Part shown: positions 1 to 7,098 of the stretch, piece after piece
Numbering within the stretch: position 1 is the stretch's first letter
Layout of the letters: every line of letters starts with the position of its first letter
Assembly: GCF_003992055.1 (NCBI RefSeq)
Contig: NZ_RQVD01000001.1
Coordinates: forward strand, 62,001-126,000
DNA from: Veillonella sp. CHU740
Lineage (GTDB): Bacteria > Bacillota > Negativicutes > Veillonellales > Veillonellaceae
DNA: 64,000 bases
Direction: 5' to 3'
Notes under the pieces: generated by a model
Seen by the model: the letters and a program-made list of their open reading frames with translations, nothing else
Databases searched by the model: none
What the model was told of the DNA's origin: nothing
Translations under genes and position numbers: made by a program

Positions 1-36
1 AATTTTATATATTCCTAAAATGCATATATCTTGCAC

Positions 37-825
37 TTAGTACAAAGTTGGTTTTCGATCACGAAACACGTTAATCTTTGCGCGAATATCTGCTACCACT
101 TCCAAATCGATAGTTACAGTTTGTACAGCGGCAGTCTCGTCTAATTCTAATTGGATCTCACCCCATGGATCCACCACTAAGGAGTGTCCAGCCATCGGCA
201 ACTTCCCAATGCGTCCACATCCGTTAACACCACAGAAGAACATCTGATTTTCAATGGCTCTAGCTTGATTCAATATTTTCCAATGGGACAATCGCAGTAA
301 TGGCCACTGAGCCGGTAAAAAGAATAGTTCTACACCCTCTAATGCAGCTTTACGAATTAATTCTGGGAATCGAATATCATAACAAGTCGCACTGGAGCAG
401 AGAATACCATCCAATGTGAAATGATGCACTTGTGTTCCGCCAGTGAAATAGAGGTCTTCTTTTGCAGGACTAAATCCGTGCATTTTATCATAGGTAGATA
501 CTAACTCACCTTCTCGATTATACACATAGGTACGATTGTAAATCTTACCATGTTCTTCGATGTCCACAGATCCTCCAACAATATTGACATGTAACTTCTT
601 AGCCCACCCACTAAGGAGTTCTTGCATTTGACTTCCATTAGGGTCTGCTAAGGCTATCAAGTCATGGCCCGTCATAAAGCCTGTATTCCATGTTTCCGGC
701 AATACAATAATATCTGGCGCATCCTGTGCTACTTGGTGTATCATCGCATCCATCATTTGAAGGTTCTCTTTCACCTGTCCAATTTGTATAGCACTTTGTA
801 CTATCCCTAATCGTACTTCTTTCAT
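37..825 (-). CDS. carbon-nitrogen hydrolase (nitrilase/omega-amidase family)
   Basis: A 262-aa member of the nitrilase superfamily, which hydrolyses amides or nitriles. The Glu-Lys-Cys triad is visible: Glu44 in LPETWNTGF, Lys114 in YDKMHGF and Cys148 in SATCYDIRFPE. The overall pattern is closest to omega-amidase/YafV-type enzymes that deaminate alpha-ketoglutaramate or ketosuccinamate; the substrate is inferred only. I start at the ATG at 825, which sits behind AGGAGGGG, rather than an upstream in-frame codon that would put the RBS inside the gene. It is the last gene of a cysK-cysE-nitrilase run, and its RBS overlaps the end of cysE, so it is probably co-transcribed. A role in salvaging 2-oxo-amides from amino-acid metabolism would fit. 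Confidence 0.85.
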   Translation of the reverse strand: MKEVRLGIVQSAIQIGQVKENLQMMDAMIHQVAQDAPDIIVLPETWNTGFMTGHDLIALADPNGSQMQELLSGWAKKLHVNIVGGSVDIEEHGKIYNRTYVYNREGELVSTYDKMHGFSPAKEDLYFTGGTQVHHFTLDGILCSSATCYDIRFPELIRKAALEGVELFFLPAQWPLLRLSHWKILNQARAIENQMFFCGVNGCGRIGKLPMAGHSLVVDPWGEIQLELDETAAVQTVTIDLEVVADIRAKINVFRDRKPTLY

Positions 826-833
826 AGCCCCTC

Positions 834-1460
834 CTAAATGTGCCACGCCATGTGGTCCGAAAATTCATTAGGCGCTAGTGGCAAGGCATGACGACGTGGT
901 ATATATGTATCGGTAGCAAAGCGATCTTGCTTAGGCTGGCGATAAATAATATGCTCTGGTTCCGTTTCAAAAATAATAACATTGGGCGGTACATCTCGTT
1001 TGATGACAAGATTACAGCCCATCTTGGATCCTTTTCCCACCGTAATGTCTCCTAGTACCTTAGTACCAGCACCAATTAACACATCGTCTTCAATCGTAGG
1101 ATGTCGCTTTACTTTCCGTGAGTCCATCCCTCCTAATGTAACACCATGGAATAGGGTTACATTATCTCCCACTATGGCTGTTTCCCCAATAACAACACCC
1201 ATACCATGATCAATAAACAAACCCTTTCCTATCTGCGCTCCTGGATGAATTTCTATACCTGTCACACGCCGTGCATGCAAGGCTATGCGTCTCGCCAAAG
1301 TAAACCATCCTTTTTTATACAGACGATGTGCAAAGAAATGCCAAAATAAAGCTGTAATATGCGGATATGTCCACACCACCATAAACCATGATGTAGCTGC
1401 TGGATCTGACTGCAACACTCGCTGAATATTATACTGGATTGACTTCCAAACCTCTCCCAT
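834..1460 (-). CDS. cysE: serine O-acetyltransferase
   Basis: This enzyme makes O-acetylserine from serine and acetyl-CoA, the first step of cysteine synthesis, in the cytoplasm. The 208-aa protein has the short helical N-terminal region of the EpsC/CysE class. A left-handed beta-helix of hexapeptide repeats follows, with the catalytic His85 in FIDHGMGVVIGETA and the LFHGVTLGG motif. The start at 1460 is chosen because GGGAGGTAAC lies just upstream; a longer reading frame exists but adds 20 residues without an RBS. It lies 60 bp downstream of cysK, whose product uses O-acetylserine, so the pair forms the two-step cysteine pathway and could form the cysteine synthase complex. Confidence 0.93.
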   Translation of the reverse strand: MGEVWKSIQYNIQRVLQSDPAATSWFMVVWTYPHITALFWHFFAHRLYKKGWFTLARRIALHARRVTGIEIHPGAQIGKGLFIDHGMGVVIGETAIVGDNVTLFHGVTLGGMDSRKVKRHPTIEDDVLIGAGTKVLGDITVGKGSKMGCNLVIKRDVPPNVIIFETEPEHIIYRQPKQDRFATDTYIPRRHALPLAPNEFSDHMAWHI

Positions 1461-1520
1461 TGTTACCTCCCTATATAGAGATAGCATGGCCGAAACCATG
1501 CTATACTCCTTATCTATCAA

Positions 1521-2435
1521 TTATGAATGAATCCAATCCACGCTATCAAATTGAATCATAGATAGATATTTTTCAACTCCATCTGGAGCTACTACGACTA
1601 CATCTACATCAGGGAATTTTTTACCATATTGGCGAGCTACTAAAATAGCTGCCGCTGAAGAAATTCCGATGCCGATACCTGTTTCACGCATGAAGTTTCC
1701 AACTTCTGCAATCGCATCTTCATCAGTTACTGTTTGTACCTCATCCATAAGCTCAGCATCAAAGTTTTCTGGAATAAAACCAGCCCCCAAGCCTTGGATT
1801 TTATGTACCCCACCAACACCACGAGAAATCACTGGAGATCCTTCTGGTTCTACAGCTACTGCTTTAATGTACGGATGTTGTTCTTTCAAGGATTTAGTAA
1901 CACCTGTAAATGTGCCACCAGTACCAATTCCCGCTACAAACACGCCTATATTCGGTACATCACGTAAAATTTCTTTTGCCGTTGTTTCATAGTGAGATGT
2001 TGGGTTAGCTGGATTAACGAATTGTCCTAGTGTCACAGCATTTGGATAGTTATCAAGAATTTCTTGTGCTTTTCCTAGTGCACCTTTCATGCCCACTTCT
2101 TTCGGTGTTAAAATCAATTGCGCTCCATAAGCTTTAATTAATTCACGGCGTTCTTGACTCATGCTTTCTGGCATAATGATGATTGTTTTAATCGATAACA
2201 TAGCGCCTAGCATTGCTAAGGCAATACCAGTGTTACCACTAGTAGCTTCTACGATAATCGTATCTTCCTTAATCAATCCTTTTTCTTTTGCATCTTGTAA
2301 CATACCTAACACAGCGCGATCCTTCACACTGCCACCCGCATTATACTTTTCTAATTTAACATACACATTCGTGTCAGGAATACGATAGATTGGCGTATTT
2401 CCAATTAAATCAATTGCATTTTTTATAACAGCCAT
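1521..2435 (-). CDS. cysK: cysteine synthase A (O-acetylserine sulfhydrylase)
   Basis: A PLP enzyme that replaces the acetyl group of O-acetylserine with sulfide to give cysteine. The 304-aa length is typical of CysK. The PLP lysine is Lys38 in NAGGSVKDRA, and the substrate loop TSGNTG and the phosphate-binding GTGGT are present. The start follows GAGGAG. It is the first gene of the operon and is preceded by a strong sigma-70-like promoter at 2488-2516. Homocysteine-dependent CysK-like enzymes (cystathionine beta-synthase types) are a possible confusion, but the adjacent cysE argues for O-acetylserine. Confidence 0.95.
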   Translation of the reverse strand: MAVIKNAIDLIGNTPIYRIPDTNVYVKLEKYNAGGSVKDRAVLGMLQDAKEKGLIKEDTIIVEATSGNTGIALAMLGAMLSIKTIIIMPESMSQERRELIKAYGAQLILTPKEVGMKGALGKAQEILDNYPNAVTLGQFVNPANPTSHYETTAKEILRDVPNIGVFVAGIGTGGTFTGVTKSLKEQHPYIKAVAVEPEGSPVISRGVGGVHKIQGLGAGFIPENFDAELMDEVQTVTDEDAIAEVGNFMRETGIGIGISSAAAILVARQYGKKFPDVDVVVVAPDGVEKYLSMIQFDSVDWIHS

Positions 2436-2487
2436 ACTAATTCTCCTCTACTTAGACTTAAATGAATTATACTTCAAATTAATTCCT

Positions 2488-2516
2488 ATTTTAAGGGTGG
2501 GATTTGTTTTTGTCAA
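2488..2516 (-). promoter_or_regulatory. promoter of the cysK-cysE-nitrilase operon
   Basis: On the minus strand a perfect TTGACA (2511-2516) and TAAAAT (2488-2493) are separated by exactly 17 bp. The predicted transcript starts near 2481, giving a leader of about 45 nt before cysK. No T-box or other long leader fits in this space. Confidence 0.75.
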
Positions 2517-2538
2517 CTACATTTTCTCAAAATTACCA

Positions 2539-3525
2539 CTATTTTGATTGAAAGCCACCATGTCCCATATGAATACAGTCTTGTTTTGTAATGCGGATAT
2601 CGGCTAACAATCTTGGCACTATCACATCAAATGCGCTAGGAGAGCTATATAACACTCCACCTGGAACGCCCATAATTGGCGTATGATCCTCTAAATAAGC
2701 AATGCAAACCATAGAGCCAGGCAATACTGGTAATCCATAGGTGACCACTTCACTAGCTACACGAGCAATAGCACCTGGCGTCAAATCATCTGGATCTACA
2801 CTCATACCTCCGGTGCAGAAAATGATATCTGCTCCTTGGTCTTTCACAGACCGAATAGCAGCCACGATTCTATCTGTATCATCAGGCACAATCTCATGTG
2901 CCACTAATTCTACTCCAAATGACGCTACACGATCTTGAATCACTGCCGTAAATGCATCTTGAATGCGCCCTTCATAAACTTCGCTGCCAGTCGTCACAAT
3001 AGCCATACGTTTTCGCACAAAAGGGTGTACTTGGATAATCGGTTCTTTATCAGTTTGTAAACGCTTGGCTTCTTCCAGTTGCCACGCTTCTAGTAACAAC
3101 GGAATGCATCGCATGCCTGCCACTGGATCTCTTGCTTTCACTGGAGTACCATGAAATCGTGTAACAATCGTCAAGTCCCCTATCCCATTGATTGCATGCA
3201 GAGCCTCTATATCAACTGTCAACACTCCATCATGATTGGCAATTGCTTCAATTTTCCCCTGTTGTACAGGCGTCGGTGAAAGTGAGGGATGCTCGCAAAA
3301 ACGGTATAACTCTTCCGCTACCGTTTCCTCATGGATGAGTTCATAATCCCCTTCTTCCATCACATAAATATGTTCTTTTCCCAATTGCAATAATAACTCA
3401 ATATCTTCTTCACGAATCACATGGCCTCGTTTAAAAGGTGTATCTTTTACTTCACCAATAACAATGCGCACAATATCGTGGCACAGCGCTTGTCCCACTG
3501 CATCTTTTACATGTATTTCTTTCAT
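2539..3525 (-). CDS. molybdopterin-binding protein (MoeA/MoaB-like domain)
   Basis: A 328-aa protein whose second half is a molybdopterin-binding (MoCF_biosynth) domain, marked by ITTGSEVY-type TTGSEVYEGRI, the FCTGGMSVDPDD loop and PIMGVPGG near the C-terminus. The first ~150 residues are not the canonical MoeA dimerisation domains, and no MoeA linker is obvious. The protein therefore belongs to the stand-alone molybdopterin-binding family that Firmicutes often keep beside molybdoenzyme genes. The exact reaction is unknown. It starts 7 bp after crcB ends, so the two are probably co-transcribed, though their functions are not obviously linked. Confidence 0.82.
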   Translation of the reverse strand: MKEIHVKDAVGQALCHDIVRIVIGEVKDTPFKRGHVIREEDIELLLQLGKEHIYVMEEGDYELIHEETVAEELYRFCEHPSLSPTPVQQGKIEAIANHDGVLTVDIEALHAINGIGDLTIVTRFHGTPVKARDPVAGMRCIPLLLEAWQLEEAKRLQTDKEPIIQVHPFVRKRMAIVTTGSEVYEGRIQDAFTAVIQDRVASFGVELVAHEIVPDDTDRIVAAIRSVKDQGADIIFCTGGMSVDPDDLTPGAIARVASEVVTYGLPVLPGSMVCIAYLEDHTPIMGVPGGVLYSSPSAFDVIVPRLLADIRITKQDCIHMGHGGFQSK

Positions 3526-3532
3526 GATTATA

Positions 3533-3907
3533 TTAACTCCAAATTCGTTTTCCTATGGTAAAAGCCAAGCCACATAAGCTGAACCCTACCAAAATTTGTC
3601 CACCCATATATCCCAACATATACCATATACCTTTTTCAGCTAGTATATAGCTTTCAAAGATAAATGTGGAAAATGTGGTGAGCCCTCCTAAAAATCCAGT
3701 CACACACAGTAACTTGATTATCGGGGATAGATGAGGATGCCCTTCTATATAGGCCATACCAAGTCCTATGAGTAACGAACCTGCTACATTGACGATGATC
3801 GTCCCCCATGGATAAAGAGCCCCTTTATAGAGCATATATTGACCAATACCATACCTAGTAAGAGCACCTATGGCTCCACCGATGGCCACTGCTATATATG
3901 TATTCAT
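3533..3907 (-). CDS. crcB: fluoride exporter CrcB/Fluc
   Basis: A 124-aa, four-helix membrane protein of the Fluc family that exports fluoride from the cytoplasm as a dual-topology dimer. Diagnostic features are GGAIGALTRY near the N-terminus, the Asn-containing WGTIIVNVAGS segment in helix 2 and the GGLTTFSTF motif in helix 3. Only one crcB copy is seen here, which fits a homodimeric Fluc. The RBS AAGGAG precedes the ATG. I looked for a fluoride riboswitch upstream and did not recognise one. Confidence 0.93.
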   Translation of the reverse strand: MNTYIAVAIGGAIGALTRYGIGQYMLYKGALYPWGTIIVNVAGSLLIGLGMAYIEGHPHLSPIIKLLCVTGFLGGLTTFSTFIFESYILAEKGIWYMLGYMGGQILVGFSLCGLAFTIGKRIWS

Positions 3908-4162
3908 TACTAAACTCCTTTATTCTTTTATTATACACTACACCCTACTGTTTATATACAAAATTAGTAACACATTACTTTCAATTTATATATAAGTCAT
4001 AATAGTTATAAACTATATCATATATAAATTATAACAAGCATTTTTATATACCCCATATACGTTTTCTCTTAGGTATACACTGTCTATGTATTTCTTATAC
4101 AACATGGATATATCAAATACTATATACTATTGGGCACTAGTAATGGTTCACATCAAAGGAGT
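3908..4162. other. AT-rich intergenic stretch
   Basis: There is no convincing gene here. The stretch separates the crcB start from the aspA terminator. A TATAAT lies about 25 bp upstream of the crcB RBS, but I cannot match a good -35 to it. Confidence 0.6.
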
Positions 4163-4164
4163 AC

Positions 4165-4197
4165 AAAAAAGAACTGCCCATTTCTAGACAGTTCTTC
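4165..4197 (-). terminator. terminator of aspA
   Basis: An 8-bp stem (AAGAACTG at 4169-4176 with CAGTTCTT at 4189-4196) is followed on the minus strand by a run of T. It lies 11 bp after the aspA stop. Confidence 0.8.
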
Positions 4198-4207
4198 CCT
4201 ATATACT

Positions 4208-5623
4208 TTAATTACCAGGATGTTTAATTAAATCTTGCCCTGCGATACCAGGACGAGTCATTTCTTTTGGAGATAAGATATGATCCATCTCTTCTTTCGT
4301 TAATAGTTTTTTCTCTAAAATGATTTCTTTTACACTGCGGTCAGTTTCTAATGCTTCTTTTGCCAAGGCCGATGCATTTTCATAACCAATATGAGGTAAT
4401 AAAGCTGTTACAATGCCAACAGAACGATCTAACCAGTACTCACATTGTTCTTTATCGACTTCTAGATCAATCAACAACTTATCTACAAATGTATTCACCG
4501 CATTTTTCAAGTAGCACATAGAGTTGAACAAGTTATAGGCAATCACTGGCTCCATAACATTCAATTCAAACTGTCCATTTTCTACGCCAAGAGAAATTGT
4601 TAAATCATTACCGATGACTTGATAACAAGTTTGATTCAATACTTCTGCAATGACAGGGTTCACTTTACCTGGCATGATAGAAGAACCTGGTTGGCGTGGA
4701 GGCAATTTCAACTCTCCAATACCACAGCGAGGGCCCGATGCCATCAAGCGGAAATCATTGGCCATCTTAATTAATACGAGTGCTGTGACTTTCAAACCAG
4801 AAGAAATGTCCGCAAACACATCTGTATTATTTGTAGCATCAATTAGGTTATCTGCCGTGATGAATGGTTCACCTACAACACGAGACAATTCATCTACCAC
4901 GGATTTAATATAAGTTGGCTCTGCATTTAGACCCGTACCTACAGCAGTAGCACCCATATTGACAGTATGTGCTTCTAACATAGCAGACTTAATACGACGA
5001 ATGCCACGACGTACACCAGAGGCGTAAGCACTCATTTCTTGTCCTAGAGTAATTGGCACAGCATCTTGTAAATGAGTACGACCCATTTTTAAGATTTCTT
5101 TATATTCTTCAGCTTTTTTATCTAACTCATCTGCCAAGCGACGTAGAGCGGCTAATAAAGGCTTGCTCTTCATAATCGCGCATACTTTGATAGCCGTTGG
5201 GAATGTATCATTCGTAGATTGTGCCATATTAACATGGTTATTAGGGGATACAATATCATATTGTCCTTTTTCATACCCTAAAATTTCTAGCGCACGATTG
5301 GCCAATACTTCATTCATATTCATATTGAAAGAAGTTCCTGCTCCACCTTGGATCGGATCTACTGGAAATTGATCATTGAAGTTACCACGCACCACTTCAT
5401 CAGCAGCACGACTAATAGCTTGACCTATTTTTTCATCCAAACGACCAGTACTCATATTCGCTAAAGCACATGCTTTTTTTACCATTGCCATAGCTTTTAC
5501 AAAATCTAAATCAATCTTTTTACCTGTAATAAAAAAGTTTTCAACACCGCGTAACGTTTGTACTCCATAGTACAACTCATCAGCAACCTCTAATTCACCT
5601 AAAAAATCATGTTCTTTTCTCAT
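4208..5623 (-). CDS. aspA: aspartate ammonia-lyase
   Basis: This enzyme interconverts aspartate with fumarate and ammonia in the cytoplasm. The 471-aa protein belongs to the fumarase II/aspartase superfamily, with the signature GSSIMPGKVNPV carrying the catalytic serine loop, plus the TSFNMNMNEV and NNHVNMAQSTNDTFPTA substrate segments. The N-terminal YYGVQTLRGVENF is the aspartase form rather than fumarase C. In a lactate- and amino-acid-fermenting Negativicute it would feed aspartate carbon into fumarate respiration and the succinate-propionate route. It is monocistronic, with its own terminator and a TATAAT-type promoter at 5696-5722. Upstream GTTGCAAC repeats may be regulator sites. Confidence 0.93.
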   Translation of the reverse strand: MRKEHDFLGELEVADELYYGVQTLRGVENFFITGKKIDLDFVKAMAMVKKACALANMSTGRLDEKIGQAISRAADEVVRGNFNDQFPVDPIQGGAGTSFNMNMNEVLANRALEILGYEKGQYDIVSPNNHVNMAQSTNDTFPTAIKVCAIMKSKPLLAALRRLADELDKKAEEYKEILKMGRTHLQDAVPITLGQEMSAYASGVRRGIRRIKSAMLEAHTVNMGATAVGTGLNAEPTYIKSVVDELSRVVGEPFITADNLIDATNNTDVFADISSGLKVTALVLIKMANDFRLMASGPRCGIGELKLPPRQPGSSIMPGKVNPVIAEVLNQTCYQVIGNDLTISLGVENGQFELNVMEPVIAYNLFNSMCYLKNAVNTFVDKLLIDLEVDKEQCEYWLDRSVGIVTALLPHIGYENASALAKEALETDRSVKEIILEKKLLTKEEMDHILSPKEMTRPGIAGQDLIKHPGN

Positions 5624-5695
5624 AGTCTACCTCACTCCATGCCAACAGCATGTATATTAGTATTGATATAACGTATATCTATAGGTTATATTTGT

Positions 5696-5722
5696 ATTAT
5701 ATCATGTATCGTGTATACACAA
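5696..5722 (-). promoter_or_regulatory. putative aspA promoter
   Basis: TATAAT (5696-5701) is preceded by TTGTGT (5717-5722) with a short 15-bp spacer on the minus strand. Sub-optimal spacing suggests dependence on an activator. The predicted leader is about 65 nt. Confidence 0.5.
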
Positions 5723-5744
5723 CAGAGGGGCCGACGAAAAAGTA

Positions 5745-5795
5745 GTTGCAACCGCACGCAAAAAATATGAAAAGTGGTTGCAACCGGGTAGCAAC
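5745..5795. repeat. GTTGCAAC palindromic repeats upstream of aspA
   Basis: The 8-bp palindrome GTTGCAAC occurs at 5745-5752 and at 5777-5784, exactly 32 bp apart (about three helical turns). The second copy extends to GGTTGCAACC, and a degenerate GTAGCAAC follows at 5788-5795. The sites sit about 45-80 bp upstream of the aspA -10 box, consistent with activator binding; this is an inference. Confidence 0.5.
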
Positions 5796-5837
5796 GATTT
5801 CAATTTATACCCTTTTAACGCCCTTTTAGAAAACAAG

Positions 5838-5867
5838 AAACCCAGTAACTAGGCTAGTTACTGGGTT
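5838..5867 (-). terminator. terminator of the rpsF-ssb-rpsR operon
   Basis: A 13-bp perfect stem (5838-5850 with 5855-5867, loop AGGC) is followed on the minus strand by a T-rich tail. It lies 17 bp beyond rpsR. Confidence 0.8.
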
Positions 5868-5883
5868 TTCATTTTGTATTGAA

Positions 5884-6114
5884 TTATTCTGCTGTGAATG
5901 GCAACAACGCAATTGCACGAGCACGTTTGATTGCTAGTGTTAATTTACGTTGATGTTTAGCACAAACACCAGAAATACGACGAGGAAGAATTTTGCCGCG
6001 TTCAGTCGTGAAACGACGAAGTTTAGCAATATCTTTATAGTCGATTTGATCAGCATGATCTACACAGAAGTTACATACTTTTCTTCTTGGTTTTCTGCCT
6101 CTATCTCTTCTCAT
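5884..6114 (-). CDS. rpsR: 30S ribosomal protein S18
   Basis: A 76-aa basic protein of the small ribosomal subunit platform, which pairs with S6. The conserved [17 protein letters not shown] and [18 protein letters not shown] segments are present and full length. The two cysteines near the N-terminus (CNFC) keep a partial zinc-type motif. The RBS AAGGAGG precedes the ATG. It is the last gene of the rpsF-ssb-rpsR operon. Confidence 0.97.
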   Translation of the reverse strand: MRRDRGRKPRRKVCNFCVDHADQIDYKDIAKLRRFTTERGKILPRRISGVCAKHQRKLTLAIKRARAIALLPFTAE

Positions 6115-6152
6115 TGAGAAACCTCCTTTGATTTAGTTGTGGAGTTCTTAGC

Positions 6153-6554
6153 TTAGAACGGAATTTCTTCGCCTGCACCAGCACCAAATCCATCAAAATT
6201 TGATGAACTGTCGCCACCAAAGGCATCAAAAGATTGCGTATCTAAGGCTTGACCAACGAAGTTTGCTACTACTTCAGTAACATATCGTTTTGTACCATCT
6301 TGTGCTTCATAAGAACGTGTAGAAATACGACCTTCTACGAAACAACGGCTACCTTTACGCAAATTTCCCGCAGCTTCTCCTAATTTTCCCCAAGCTACAC
6401 AGTTAACAAACGCAGTTTGTTCTTTTGTCTCGCCATTTTGATCCACATAAGAATTGGATGCAGCTACTGTAAAAGTAGCAACAGCACGACCAGTTTTTGT
6501 GTAACGCACCTCAGGGTCACGAGCTAAATTTCCTAACAGTTGTACAGAATTCAT
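6153..6554 (-). CDS. ssb: single-stranded DNA-binding protein
   Basis: A 133-aa SSB that coats single-stranded DNA in replication and repair. The OB-fold covers residues ~1-105, starting MNSVQLLGNLARDPEVRYT. A short Gly/Ser-rich linker and the acidic C-terminal tip EEIPF follow; the tip recruits partner proteins. The tip is the usual D/E-D/E-I-P-F form and the linker is unusually short. Its position between rpsF and rpsR is the standard bacterial arrangement. Confidence 0.96.
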   Translation of the reverse strand: MNSVQLLGNLARDPEVRYTKTGRAVATFTVAASNSYVDQNGETKEQTAFVNCVAWGKLGEAAGNLRKGSRCFVEGRISTRSYEAQDGTKRYVTEVVANFVGQALDTQSFDAFGGDSSSNFDGFGAGAGEEIPF

Positions 6555-6575
6555 AATCCTAACCTCCTTAGGCTA

Positions 6576-6860
6576 TTATTTTTCGTGTTTTACAATCAGG
6601 TGTCTAAGAACGTTATCGTCGATTTTAAGAACGCGGTCGATCTCTTTGATTTCGCCAGGAGCGGACTCAAAGTTAATCAATACGTATACGCCATCAGTAT
6701 GTTTATTAACTGCATACGCTAAACGGCGTTTACCCCAAACGTCAACTTTCTCAACTGTACCGCCAACACGAGCAATTAAAGCCTCAATTTTGTCAAAAGT
6801 AGCTTTGTTTGTCTCTTCATCAGCTGGTTTCACAATCACCATGACTTCGTATTTGTTCAT
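6576..6860 (-). CDS. rpsF: 30S ribosomal protein S6
   Basis: A 94-aa protein with the ferredoxin-like S6 fold; MNKYEVMVIVKP at the start and DVWGKRRLAYAVNKHTDGVY in the middle are diagnostic. It binds S18 on the platform of the 30S subunit. The RBS is GAGGAGGTG. It is the first gene of the operon, transcribed from the promoter at 6941-6969 through a leader with a hairpin that may be a binding site for the S6:S18 pair. Confidence 0.97.
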   Translation of the reverse strand: MNKYEVMVIVKPADEETNKATFDKIEALIARVGGTVEKVDVWGKRRLAYAVNKHTDGVYVLINFESAPGEIKEIDRVLKIDDNVLRHLIVKHEK

Positions 6861-6889
6861 ACAAAATCACCTCCTCTTTCGGACTAACG

Positions 6890-6908
6890 CCCCTATCTCA
6901 CATAGGGG
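6890..6908 (-). promoter_or_regulatory. hairpin in the rpsF leader (possible S6:S18 autoregulatory site)
   Basis: A 7-bp stem (CCCCTAT/ATAGGGG, loop of 5) lies in the 5' leader of rpsF, about 16 nt before the RBS. A CCGAAAG element lies between hairpin and RBS on the transcript. The S6:S18 leader motif is known from many bacteria and contains an exposed CCG; that this is a version of it is inference. Confidence 0.4.
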
Positions 6909-6940
6909 TAGGAAGATGCTTACCATCAATAAGCCTTATT

Positions 6941-6969
6941 ATTGTACACCATAACGCATTGAAATGCAA
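6941..6969 (-). promoter_or_regulatory. promoter of rpsF-ssb-rpsR
   Basis: On the minus strand TTGCAT (6964-6969) and TACAAT (6941-6946) have a 17-bp spacer. The predicted start is near 6934, leaving a ~73-nt leader. Confidence 0.7.
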
Positions 6970-6975
6970 GAAAAA

Positions 6976-7017
6976 CATGAAAATAGACACAGTTAAAGCT
7001 TCTAACCATGTCTATTT
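6976..7017 (-). terminator. terminator downstream of cstA
   Basis: A 9-bp stem (AAATAGACA at 6981-6989 with TGTCTATTT at 7009-7017) is followed by a T-rich tail on the minus strand. It directly abuts the rpsF promoter. Confidence 0.6.
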
Positions 7018-7098
7018 CCAGAGTTTACTATCCCCTTTACAAATGAGTATAGGTTTGTAAGGTATATAGTAATTGAGCTTTATTTGTTTTTGACTTAT

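Noticed and set aside
3908-4162. A possible fluoride riboswitch upstream of crcB
   Set aside because: I could not find the conserved pseudoknot pattern; the sequence is plain AT-rich.
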